DNA of 64,000 bases, taken from contig JAENRP010000033.1 in assembly GCA_024741835.1 (NCBI GenBank), positions 1-64,000 of the forward strand, written 5' to 3'. A model generated the notes under the pieces. It ran no database searches and was not told the origin of the DNA. It was given only the letters and a program-made list of their open reading frames with translations. The position numbers and the translations under genes are program-made. Positions 23,201 through 33,400 of the stretch are shown piece after piece (position 1 is the first letter of the stretch; the number at the start of each line of letters is the position of its first letter). Source of the stretch: Diplocarpon mali. Its lineage: Eukaryota > Ascomycota > Leotiomycetes > Helotiales > Drepanopezizaceae.

Positions 23201-25632
23201 CTGACGGGCTTCAAATTCAATGGCCGCCGCTGGAGTCAATCATAACCGGGGACTACATGACCTCACCAGATCTCTCTGGAGCATCGTCAAGAGCTAGAGC
23301 AGAGACTGACCGCTCCGTCGCTGGTTCCGCGACGCCACACTCGACAACGGCCAACAGAAGCCCTCTGACTAGCGAGAGGAGCTACAGAAGCATGGGAACG
23401 GCCAGTCCGGTGGTCACTGGCCGAAGCCTGGATCAATACATCAGCAGTCTGGAGTCAGCCCAGCACTATGCCGAGAAGCAGAGAAGACAAGCAAGTAAGG
23501 AGAGGGACAGGGCGGGCAGAGCTCGCAGTGGCAGCCGGAAACCGAAAGCCCGGGAGCCTTCTGAAGACCGAGGCAGAAGCGCAGCGCGGTTTATCAAGCC
23601 TGCAAAGCGATCACCGACATCACCGATTCCCATGTCACCAGAGGACCTTCGAGATCTTGGAGCAGTGGGTTACGGCGGTGATGCCCTGCTGGCTCCCAGG
23701 ACCAGAGAACCCAGCCAGGCGAGAGTAACGACGTCCAAGCCTCCCAGCCGAGATCGCCGAACATCCCCACAAGCTGGCGTTCTCCGATCACAGGTCAGCC
23801 TCCTCGGTAGCAAGCCTGCTAGCCGTGTGGCAAGCCGCAACAACAGCCGTCGGCCTAGCCCCGATACACGCACCCTCACCCTCATTGACACAAGCCGGGG
23901 CCGAAGCAAGGGTCGTGAAGGCTCCACCATGCGTTCCCCCTCATCACCGCTGCCAATGTCACCACAGACAAAGTTTTACCAGGCAGATGACGTGGATGAC
24001 AGCGAAGCATTGACGCGGGTCCACTTGGCACACCCGCGGTTCCGCTCTCGGCAACGAAGTCACGGTAGACTTGGAGAGCGCGGAACCAGTGCGGCTCGTG
24101 ATCCCTCGCCAGACCGGCGGCGTCGAGACCGGTCAAGCAGTAGGGTTCGTGGCGAGCGGGATATCAGCAAGTCAAGGAAGGAAGCAGCAGCACTGCATCC
24201 AACGCGAGGAGGATATGCGCATTCCCGAACCGTGTCTGACCACCGAGCCGGTGACATTCAGCAGATCAAGAACGAACGTACCCTGAAGAAGGAACAAGCT
24301 GCACGGGACCTAGAAGAAAGGCGTAAGTCGCTTGCCCGACGCCCATCTGCTCCGCCCATCGTCCACCCCGAGGAGCTTGCCCAGCTGTCTCCTCTGAAGT
24401 ATCGGGCCTCGCCATCTCCGGAGTTCCCGAGGTCGTCAGCTTCCCCTTCCCCCAAGCCTCCGATGATGCAGCCACCCCGCAGTCAAACGACCTCCCCGCA
24501 AACCCTCCAGAATCCTCCAGCATCCTCCAAGGAATCGGCACAGCGCTCATCGGTGCAGATTGGATTGCCAGCTACACCGAGAGCGATGAGACACCCGAAG
24601 CACGACCCGGAAGGCAGAGAAACTCCAAATGTGCCTCAAATTCCCGAGAGATACGAGCCAGCACAACCAGCTTTCTGGGGTACCTCGAATGCCATCACGT
24701 ACAACAATGCCTTCGAGAATCTCGCTCAGCTGCCAAAGACAACGTACCACGCCGCTTCCCGCCGACTCTTCCCACGATCTGCCTCTGCTCCGATCCCCGA
24801 GGAGCCGCTGAGGTCGCCTGCAGCGCTTCCTGCGGCGCTTCCACTGCACCCCGCATTCCATGCCGCCCTTCCCCCAAGCAGCAGGAGGAAGATGCAGGAT
24901 CCCGTTCGGGCCCCTCTATTTTCTCCCAGGAAGATCACCCCCGGTGGAGAGTCTCAACCCGGTACTCTTGGCTACGAAATCCAGAACCCCCGGCCCCCCT
25001 ACCCAAGCAGCGTTCCGGGGGTCATGAAAGGCATTGATGAGACGATCGAAGCGAGCAGCCAACCTCTGAATCCTTCTAATGAAAATCTCACGCCCCCACC
25101 GCCTCCGCCGCCTCCGGCTCCACCCATCCTCAAAGAGCTCCAGCATCTAGCCACACCTCCTCCACCGCCGCCTGCGCCGCTATACCGGCCCAACGACCCG
25201 AATACGAACTCCATGGTCTCTGGCGTCTCCCAGGGATCCGGCGTGATTGAGATTGTCATGGACGATGATGATGACAAAACCCACCAGGCCATCATCGACG
25301 TGCCGGCCGCCCCCCAGCACTTCCAGCGCACGCCACCCATCAGCCACAACCGTGGCCGCAGCGAAAACGACAGCAGCATCACCGGTCGTCTTAACCGTGC
25401 CGCCGAACGTCTCCGCAGCGCCAGCCGGGGCAGGAATGGCGCCTCGCCGAACTTCGACCAGACACCGAGCCCACCTCAATCCGAGTCGACGCTACAGACT
25501 ATGCAAAGCCCCTACGAAAGCGTACCCGCGCTCTGGAACCCCAGTAGGCAAGCAGCGGCAACCCCCAGTACCATCGAGCGTCACCCGCGCGAAGTGAAAG
25601 CGGCAATGAACATGGAGGGAGGAATGATCTGA
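20222..25632 (+). CDS. Large WD40-repeat protein with long disordered tail
   Basis: Four exons: 20222-20546, 20607-20733, 20797-21108, 21198-25632, giving 1732 aa. Introns are 60, 63 and 89 nt, all GT-AG and in frame, the first with a TGCTAATG branch site. The N-terminal ~370 residues form WD40 repeats (TAIVWDCMTGDE, DLRVWSI and SSWDVRTK blades). A helical, TPR-like region follows at about residues 480-680, holding the YVRRLLEKGDV and CFSCTGTE motifs. The rest is Ser/Pro/Arg-rich and disordered, with polyproline runs near residues 1550-1580 that resemble SH3 or profilin ligands. The sequence fits a conserved Pezizomycotina WD40 family of unknown role. The Met at 20237 (MARDFEP) is an equally possible start and matches the family N-terminus as I recall it. 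A Gemin5-like relation is only a guess. Confidence 0.87.
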
Positions 25633-27340
25633 CGCCGCTGCACCTTTCCCACCAACACGTTTGTACTTGGGTCTGAAAACCCGTTTACCGGCGCCGCCAC
25701 ATATCCATATCCGGTCCTGTCTTTCACTCGATACCCTTCCTCCACGCGGCTCTCCCGCAGAGCCGGGTCTTATCTTTTTGATTCTCTGGGTGCGCAGACT
25801 AGGATGCCACCCGACAGCTCTCAGGCTACGAATACAGGGTCTGGTTTTACTTGCTTTACTTCCACCTCGATCTCGCGAACTCGGAGCGTTGCACGAGAGA
25901 CGGGTTTCTCTTCCGATGTATTTTAATTCTCCCAATCCTTTGCCTCCGGTCATCACTTCTGGTTGTCGGATTTGTTCCTCCTCCCATGTCATCGCTCTGC
26001 TCAGCTACCTCGACGGGGATCTCTGGGGTGAGGTCGAGGGTCGTTTGGGAACGAGGGAGTGAAGGGGGGACGGCGAAGGGGGGCTTGGGATAGGCATTTG
26101 CTCAGGGGGTCTTTTGGGAATGGAAAGAAGCTCACATGATGTAATGTGGGATCGAACACCAAACCCTGATGGAAAAAGCTTGCTGTTATACTCGCGCCTC
26201 ACGGCTGGCTCTTCTGAATTCATATCGCATGCAAAAATAACGTGACTACTCGTGAGTTCAAGGTACTGTACATATCATGAGTGACTTTTCGTGACTGCGA
26301 CCTCTTGTGGTGAAGCTTTGGCGGTGCTTCAATAGCGTTTGTGGTACCTCCCGAAGGATCACATCCAACAGAACTTCACCATGGCGCCAGCCTGTCACTT
26401 GGGTGTACAGACAGCAGACGTCCACGCGGCCCAGGCACCAATTATTTCCCAAAAACTAATTCGAGCTTCTACTGATTGACCGACCTGGCTATTTTGTCGG
26501 TTCTATTCCATTTTCCCTCCCCGCCAAGCCTCACTCGCTTGACTCTTAAACGACGAAGCTCGGCAGAACCGTCACAGAGATACGGATGGAAAAGAGAAGC
26601 GAAAAAAACAAATAAAAAACCAAAAATGAAAGTTGACGCTCAACCCCAGCGCCCCGCCCAAACCGTACGACGAGTGTATTCCGGCACCGCCACACCCCGG
26701 TGGAGAGTGATTTGCAGAGTGAAACCTCCCTGGGTCGGTGCCCTCCATTGCTTAGAACCCCCTCAGCATCGCGAGTTACCTGCACGAGTGGAGAGTTACC
26801 GCGATGTTCGAGCCGGGCACTGTCGACGGCCGTCTTGCGACGAAACATGGGAGAGGTGGAGGGGATACTGATATCTTCTTTCCTCAAGACCATAACAGCC
26901 GTTGAGAGGGCGTGTAAAAGGCTGCTTATAGGAGCTGTGTCTCCTCGGAGTTGGACCGGGAATGAGCCGAGAGCCGAGGTTGGAGACGTCGGGTCTGAGG
27001 CACTGACAACTTTGTCCCTCGACTCTCTGGACAACTCGCAAGGCACGCACGCGGGTGATGGTCTTTGGACTCTATCTGACGCCTCCATGTTCTAGGTGTG
27101 TCCGTATTCTAAGGCATGGACCTGGCAATTTCTATCCCTTACGGGTCCTGATGTTGATTCGCCAGTTCCAATGCGCACATGACCTGAGACCTCGCGTCGC
27201 GCCTTACGACGCGCATTCTCAAGCAACTACATAAATCCCGACAGACCCCTTGACGACTCTGACGCGTTGCTCACGGCAGAACCACCGATATCCGAACGCT
27301 GCCCCTCCCCCAAGGATAGAAATCTATCTATCTCTCTGTC
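25633..27340. other. Intergenic region between WD40 and MGMT genes
   Basis: It holds the 3' untranslated region of the WD40 gene and the promoter of the methyltransferase gene. Short overlapping open frames occur on both strands (up to about 180 codons at 26546-27088 minus) without recognisable domains. I see no other feature. Confidence 0.6.
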
Positions 27341-28264
27341 ATGGCTCCTCCCCTGCCCGCCCTCGGTCAGCTCCAAGAAGACTGGAAGCAAATGTACCAG
27401 CGATCTCTGCCGTCTGCAGCCAGAGCCAGGTCGCCCGCGCAGCCAGAGTGGCCAGTGCAGCTAGACCACTGCTTTGCGCGCATCATCTTGGACCGCGTCG
27501 TTGGCATCGATACGCCATGGACAGGGAAGATCCAGAGTCCAGCGTACAAGCACATGTCGCGCGAGCAATTGCTCGGCAGTATCGAGTTGGGGAAGCAGAT
27601 TCTGGAGGGCGAGGCGGACTTGGCGAAGCTGGACGGAGAGAGCCTGCGCGTGAGGGGGAAGAGCAAGGGGGGCGGAAAAAGCACTTCGGCATCGAAGCTG
27701 GCCAGTCGAAGCAAGACGACGGGCGTCCGTGGAGGGACGCGGGAGTTTGGGAGGGTGAAGGACACGATGGCCGTGGAGGTCGGGGGCGAGGCAAAGAGAG
27801 TCAAGGCGCCGTCTCCGGCGCCTGTCAGCCCCGGCACGAGAGTCAACGTCGAGGACCCTACAGGTGCACCGATCCTGCAAGCCGCAGAGCAGAACGAGGA
27901 CCTCACGCCGTACCTGAAGAAGATAGCTTTGTCCCAGAAAACCTCTTTCCAGAAGAAAGTTCTCGCAACGCTATGCCAGGTGCCGCCGGGCAGATACACC
28001 ACCTACGGTGCTATGGCGAGGCACCTCTCCTCGTCGGCTCGAGCCGTGGGGAGCGCGCTTCGGAACAACCCCTTTGCGCCCCAGGTCCCCTGCCATAGAG
28101 TTCTTGCCAGCGGGGGAGGGCTGGGTGGGTTCCATGGCAGCTGGGGACGCAAAGGGGAGAAGGGATTGCACGACGACAAGAAGAGGGAGCTGTTGAGGCA
28201 TGAAGGCGTGAAGTTTGACGGGAAAGGGAGAGCTGTTGGTGCGCCATGGGACCGTTTCACTTGA
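27341..28264 (+). CDS. MGT1: O6-methylguanine-DNA methyltransferase with N-terminal extension
   Basis: An intronless 307-aa protein. Residues about 200-300 are the MGMT domain. They include the winged-helix FQKKVLATL segment, the arginine-finger motif SSARAVGSALRNNP (Arg234, Asn242) and the active site PCHRV with acceptor Cys251, followed by the GG.HG...K..LL.HEG tail. The family repairs O6-alkylguanine by irreversible transfer of the alkyl group to this cysteine. Residues 1-105 form a separate, well-structured-looking region (WPVQLDHCFARIILD, PWTGKI, AYKHMS motifs). Residues 106-180 are a basic, Gly/Ser/Lys-rich linker with a possible nuclear signal (KRVK). Stand-alone MGMT is usually about 160-210 aa, so this is an extended form. 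The extension's function is unknown to me. The start has a good context (CTGTCATGGC). Confidence 0.93.
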   Translation: MAPPLPALGQLQEDWKQMYQRSLPSAARARSPAQPEWPVQLDHCFARIILDRVVGIDTPWTGKIQSPAYKHMSREQLLGSIELGKQILEGEADLAKLDGESLRVRGKSKGGGKSTSASKLASRSKTTGVRGGTREFGRVKDTMAVEVGGEAKRVKAPSPAPVSPGTRVNVEDPTGAPILQAAEQNEDLTPYLKKIALSQKTSFQKKVLATLCQVPPGRYTTYGAMARHLSSSARAVGSALRNNPFAPQVPCHRVLASGGGLGGFHGSWGRKGEKGLHDDKKRELLRHEGVKFDGKGRAVGAPWDRFT

Positions 28265-29235
28265 CGAGAGAAGGGCATCACTCTATCCGACTGTTATGAT
28301 CTCGGTTCCCTCGCTGCTCAGCATCCCACCCGGATCATCCCCTCCTATCCCCGGGGAAAGGACGTCAACGCGTCCTAACAATCTCGCCAACCTCTAGACT
28401 GCCTTGCAACTGCAGAGAGCGCCGAAGCTTCGGACTCGTGCCGAGACTCTGCCGAGGCGCTCAGGGACATGTTCAGTCTCCACGCCACTCTGCTTCCACT
28501 GGTGTCAGGACGGTCGCGACGACTGGTGGGTCCGGCTATTGCGCCTCCCGCCATGGACAGACAGAGAGGAGCGATGTTCCTCGTGAGAGGAGGCTATGAG
28601 GCCGGGGCGCCGCATCACTCTCATGAGAACGAGCGGGCTGCGCTGGTGACGTTGGTGCTGAACCTGGCCACTGGCCATGTACAGGCGGGAGCCAACAGTC
28701 TCGTGCTGGATAGAGATGGTTCCTGGCCGAATGCAAAGCATCCCCTGCACAGAGATTCGGCAGCACCCTGTGCGCACGAGCAGCACATCTGCAGACGCGG
28801 TGACCTGCGCAACCTCGCCGTGAACTTCTCGTCTACGTGCTCGCGTCCTAGGACGGCCTGCGAGCCGAACTGTCCCCGCCCAGGAGCACCAGTTGACTAT
28901 CATCGAGCGCCAATACCCATCCCACGCGTCAAGTCACCTCGCCGTGAACCCCCAATGCGTAGGCACCGCGCACTAGCTACCTGCTCTGGCCTCTGATGCC
29001 AAAGATACCAAACTTCTCGAGCCAGCTCGCCCAGCCCCCTGAGGTAAACAAAGGCCCCGACCCACATCTAGACACCCCCCCCGTCAGGTCACGTTCCCAG
29101 GTATCCATCCTCGTGCCTCAGGCACCCTACAATCTTGCCAGCGCCCCGACGACCTCTACCGCGTCACCTCGCGCCGCAGAGCCGCTCTCCCTCCCCTCCC
29201 TCTCAAAGAAAGGACCGCCTCGCAGCAATCCCCCG
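28265..29235. other. Intergenic region, MGMT to bL33m
   Basis: Contains a 175-codon plus-strand open frame (28469-28996) and overlapping minus-strand frames, none with recognisable motifs. It should include the 3' end of the MGMT transcript and the promoter of the bL33m gene. Confidence 0.5.
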
Positions 29236-29805
29236 ATGGCGAAGAAAGGTCCGCCGCCCGCCCTCCCTCTCTCCCCTCCCCGCAGAGCCCCGGCTGACAG
29301 CGCGCGCCCGCAGCGAAATCCCGCACCATCGCCGTGCGGCTGGTCTCCATGGCCCTGACCGGATACTACAAGACCCTCGTGCGGCCGCGGACGCACAAGC
29401 CGCTGAGCATGCTGAAGTACGATCCCGTCGGTAAGCTCCTCTTCTCCTTTTCCTTCTTCTTCTCTTTCTTCTCCTTCTCTTTCTTCTCTCCTCCTCCCTC
29501 TCCTTCTCCTCCCTCTCCTCCTTCCAACGAGGGGTTGCGAGTCTGCCTGTTCGCCGAGGGGGGAGCTCGGGACGGCGGACGGGGGGGAGAGGCTCTGCGT
29601 CGGTGGCTGCTCGTGCTGGGTGGGCTGGCCTGCTGGCCTGGGCATGCGGTGGCTCGGATGCGAGGCGCGGTGCAGTGGGAGGCGGCTGCTGCTGGACGGG
29701 CTGGTTTTCATTGTTGTCGCCGTTGGAGGAGATGTTGGCTAACCGCCGCGATTCGTAGTCCGAAAGAAGGTCCTCTTCTTGGAGCAGAAGCGTGGAGGGC
29801 GGTAG
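29236..29805 (+). CDS. MRPL39: Mitochondrial large-subunit ribosomal protein bL33m
   Basis: Three exons, 29236-29248, 29314-29430 and 29759-29805, encode a 58-aa protein beginning [18 protein letters not shown] and ending [13 protein letters not shown]. The first coding exon is only 13 nt. Intron 1 is 65 nt. Intron 2 is 328 nt with a long pyrimidine run just after its donor. Joined phases are consistent and the product matches the L33 family along its length, including the [11 protein letters not shown] and [10 protein letters not shown] segments typical of fungal mitochondrial bL33. The protein sits in the mitochondrial large ribosomal subunit. The Cys pairs of zinc-binding bacterial L33 forms are absent. 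Confidence 0.94.
29437..29522. repeat. Pyrimidine-rich tract in bL33m intron 2
   Basis: About 85 nt of nearly uninterrupted TTC/TCC pyrimidine repeats sit immediately downstream of the 5' splice site. Pyrimidine tracts normally lie near the 3' splice site, so this one is most likely a microsatellite. Confidence 0.8.
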
Positions 29806-30428
29806 TGGTCAGCATCCGGACACCCCGAAACACACCAGACCGGATAATACTACGAGGACAAATGGCATGCATGGCGCTGAGTGACCCGTCGTGGTGATCT
29901 GATAGGCGAGGTCATGATCTCGATGCCTTGTATACTACCATGGGAGTTGTATGAGAGTACATTGGGTGGCGTTAGTGAGACGTAATCACTTGGACTGGAG
30001 GCTTGGGGTGCGCATTTATGGTTCAGCCAGTCTCCCTTCCTAGCTACTTTGACTGTAGCAATTCCTATGGCAATCGCTCCTGTGGTCAACACCTCAGCCA
30101 GATGCCCACACCGAAAAGACGCCTTCCTCCATGAGTAATATCGTATATTCTACACTATTCAGGTCCCGAGCTTGTGCCACGACTGGAGTCATTATTATCT
30201 TGCGCGGTCCTTCCACCCCCGATTCTATGTCCATGTTTAGTTCAGCCAGTTGGCCAGTTGCACTGGCAAAGTACGCCATCAGTATGGAAATCTTTTCGAC
30301 AACAGATAGTCACAAGCGAGATTCCATGCCCAGGTCAAGGATATTCCCCAACGTACGATGAGTGTATTGGTCAAAATGGGGTCCTTTGTCGTCGAGAAAC
30401 CCATGCCGGATACTCGGTTCGGGGTCGC
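29806..30428. other. Convergent intergenic region
   Basis: Lies between the bL33m gene (plus) and the coiled-coil gene (minus), and so holds two 3' ends. Short open frames only. Nothing recognised. Confidence 0.55.
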
Positions 30429-33400
30429 TCAAACTCCTTGAGAGTCCGGTATGATAGATCTTGAAGGCTTACGACTAGCTAGGCGACGCTTCTGTGCAGG
30501 TTCGGTGGCATCGGAACCATTGGACGAGGATCTTTTCTTTTGGCTGGAATTATCCTCCGCTATGAGTAAACTTTGATCCTCGGGAAGTCGTTTCTTCTCG
30601 CTGGTCTGCAGTAGGCTCGACGAGGCCACTGAAATGGACCCGATCCGACCACCACTGACAGCACCCACGAAGCTCTCCGGGCGCCGCTCGTGGCGTAGAG
30701 TCTTATGTGCGACATCAAAATTCCTCAAACCTGCTAGTGCATTATTTAGAGTGTTGACAGAGGGTGCGTTGCTCTGAGTAGCGGTCGGCCTCTTCATGGC
30801 GGATTTCAGAGGCTTCATAGATGCTTCATTGGGCGTCTTCATACCGAGATTGTGCCTGACTATCTTCTCTTGGGGTTGATCTCCAGAGGTTCTGTCCGCA
30901 CTGGTTTCGTCATTACTGCCTAGACCATGGTCGTCCTCAGCAAAGATCCGATCCATCAATGAATCAAGATCAGTGAGAGAACTAGCGGAGGTTTGCGAGG
31001 ATGGCGTCATCTCTGAGAACGGTTTGATGTGTTCGGTAGAGTTCTGTAGGATCGAAACTTGAGCTCGAGCTGAAGCATGAGATGCGGAAGCGTACTCGAC
31101 TAGATTTTGGTGTCTGCTCCCATGGATCTGCGGTGTAGCTGCACTCGCGTTTCTAGCAGCGGAACTTTGAGCAATACCCCCAGGCTTGAACATGGAGCGT
31201 GAGTCAGTCATTCTCAATTGTTGACGAAGGGTCTCCTCGGGTGTACCAACACCAGAGCTGGCGCCGTTTCTGGATGTCTCCTGGCTCTCCCCGTGTATTC
31301 GGTAGCCCTCGGAGCGCAAAAAAAATTTGGAGCCTGTCCTCTGCAAGACATCCTGGGCTGGTGGTAACATAACAGGAGTCATGTTGGCCGATGGCAGAAC
31401 CTTGTCTGGGCCTGCAAGTGCAAGTTGATTGTGCCGAGCCACAGTTTCGCTGAGGCTCTTGACCTTGGTCTGCAAAAGACCCTTCTGTTCTTTCAGAGAA
31501 TCAATCTCCATCTCCGCGAGACTAGCTCCTCGAATTTTCGCTTCAATGTCTCTCTGCTTTCGAACAGCAGCTTCGATGACTTGACCGGGCTCGTTCATGG
31601 CTGTCTGAACCATCTTTTGGATCTCGGCTGATTCGTTTTTAACCGTCCAGACGCTGCGGAAAAGCTCATCAGAGAACTTGCGATTTTGCACTTTCATTTG
31701 TTTCATCTGTGCTACAAGTTTGCTGGCCTTCTCTAGGAATTGAGAATCGTCATGCTGCAAATTAGCCGACACGTCAGCAGACGCGTCGTGCTCAGCTTGC
31801 AGTCTTTGGATCTCTTGTTTTGCAAGACTCAGCTCTGCATCCTTCTCCTTGTATTTTTGCTCGATGTTTTTGACCTCCGATTCTAGCTTCAGCTTCATAG
31901 TTGCTTTTTGTATCTCGGCCTTTTTGGTCAGATCCTGGCAGACCACTTTGATCTCATGTTCTTTGGCGGCAATATACCTGCTTTGCTTTTCGCCAAAGCC
32001 CTTGATCTTTCCTTGAGCATCACTGAGCCTCTCCTCCAATTCCTTTGCTTGCTGCTCTTTGAGTTGAGCGAATCTCTGAAGAGAACAAGTTTCGTCTTTG
32101 GCCTTGGATGCCTCCTGACTCGCAGCTTCTAGCTGGCCTGCTAATGCAGTTTTGGCGCTCTCCAGTTCTTGAATCTTCACTTCCAGACGAGGATCTTCCT
32201 GGGGAGCAGTATGGGCGGCTGCAAGCTCTTCGGTTCGTGAGCTCAATTGGCTGCGCAAGTCCTCTTGGTCCCGTCTGAGCTCCTTGAGCTGCTGTATGAG
32301 GATCTGAATCTCCTGTTCACGTGCAATTTTATCGCTGACCAGAGTCTCTTTGGAACGCTCGAGGTTTGCAATACGCCCGATATAGCGAACTTCGCTATCT
32401 TTATCCAGGCGAAGTTGGCCAAGGCTCTCCCTGAGACCCTCCAAAGCTTTGGAGTTGGCTTCAAGGAAAGATAAATGCCCAGCCTTCGAATCTTTCTCCC
32501 TGTTTTCAAGTCTAGGAAATTGTCAGGTACTATGTGCATATCGGAGAAAGTGGTGAGATCTACCTTGAGAAAGAATGTTCGATGAGCTTGGCCAGTGTAT
32601 CTGGCGGCTCCAGTTTGTCCGATATCAGTGCACTGATACGAGAAGTCACGGTATCAATCCTATTCTCGTCATTCCAGGAGTCCCCAAGAACTAGATCGCA
32701 CTCGCTCACTTTGCATGCGTTGCGCTCTCTGCACTCAGGATACTGGCCAGGACACCTTCCTGCTGAAGCCTATCAGAGAACACCCCAGGAAGCTGGTTCA
32801 GCTGTCCAACAAGCTCTTTATAGACAGTGCTCTGACTCTGGAGCAAATCCCCGAGCTGATTTTTAGAATGAGTTTCACGAGAAAGATCGAGATGCAGACG
32901 TTCGAGCTCGACTCGGAGAGTACCGTTTGTCTTCTTTTCTGAACAAGGTCAGCCTAGGAGAGAGTTCAGAGTCCTGGTAGAATTTACCCGTGTCAACAAG
33001 AGTCTGGAGAGTATCTTTCTCTCTCTCAATCTTCGCCTTTTCCTCTGCGAGTTTTCGCTTCTCGTAGAATGCTGGAAATTGTTAGCTTCTTATCGAACAC
33101 AGATCACGTCATGTACACACCGAGAGAAAGCTTCTTCGCAAGATCCTCCACATTACATCCCTGATCTTTGACTTCTTTCACTGTAGCCTTGATCTCAAGC
33201 TGAATAGCTTCAATCTTGGTCTTTATTGCCAATTGTGCCGCTGACTCTGATTTCCGGATTATAGCTGCTTGCGCATTCAAGTATTTCTGAGATCTGACAA
33301 CGTCGTTCATGTGGCTCTTGTACTTGGAACTTATTTCGGCGATCCTTTGCACCTTTTGCTTCAAAGTTTCCTTTTCGGCCTCCAGTGCCTCAAATTTTTG

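Noticed and set aside
28469..28996. 175-codon plus-strand frame between MGMT and bL33m
   Set aside because: No recognisable motif, and overlapped by a 132-codon minus-strand frame. GC-rich composition explains both.
32633..32709. Open minus-strand frame through intron 6 of the coiled-coil gene (SECDLVLGDSW...)
   Set aside because: Reading it as exon needs a frameshift. The GTGAGC donor and ATCAG acceptor flanking the 77 nt join the two coding frames in correct phase.
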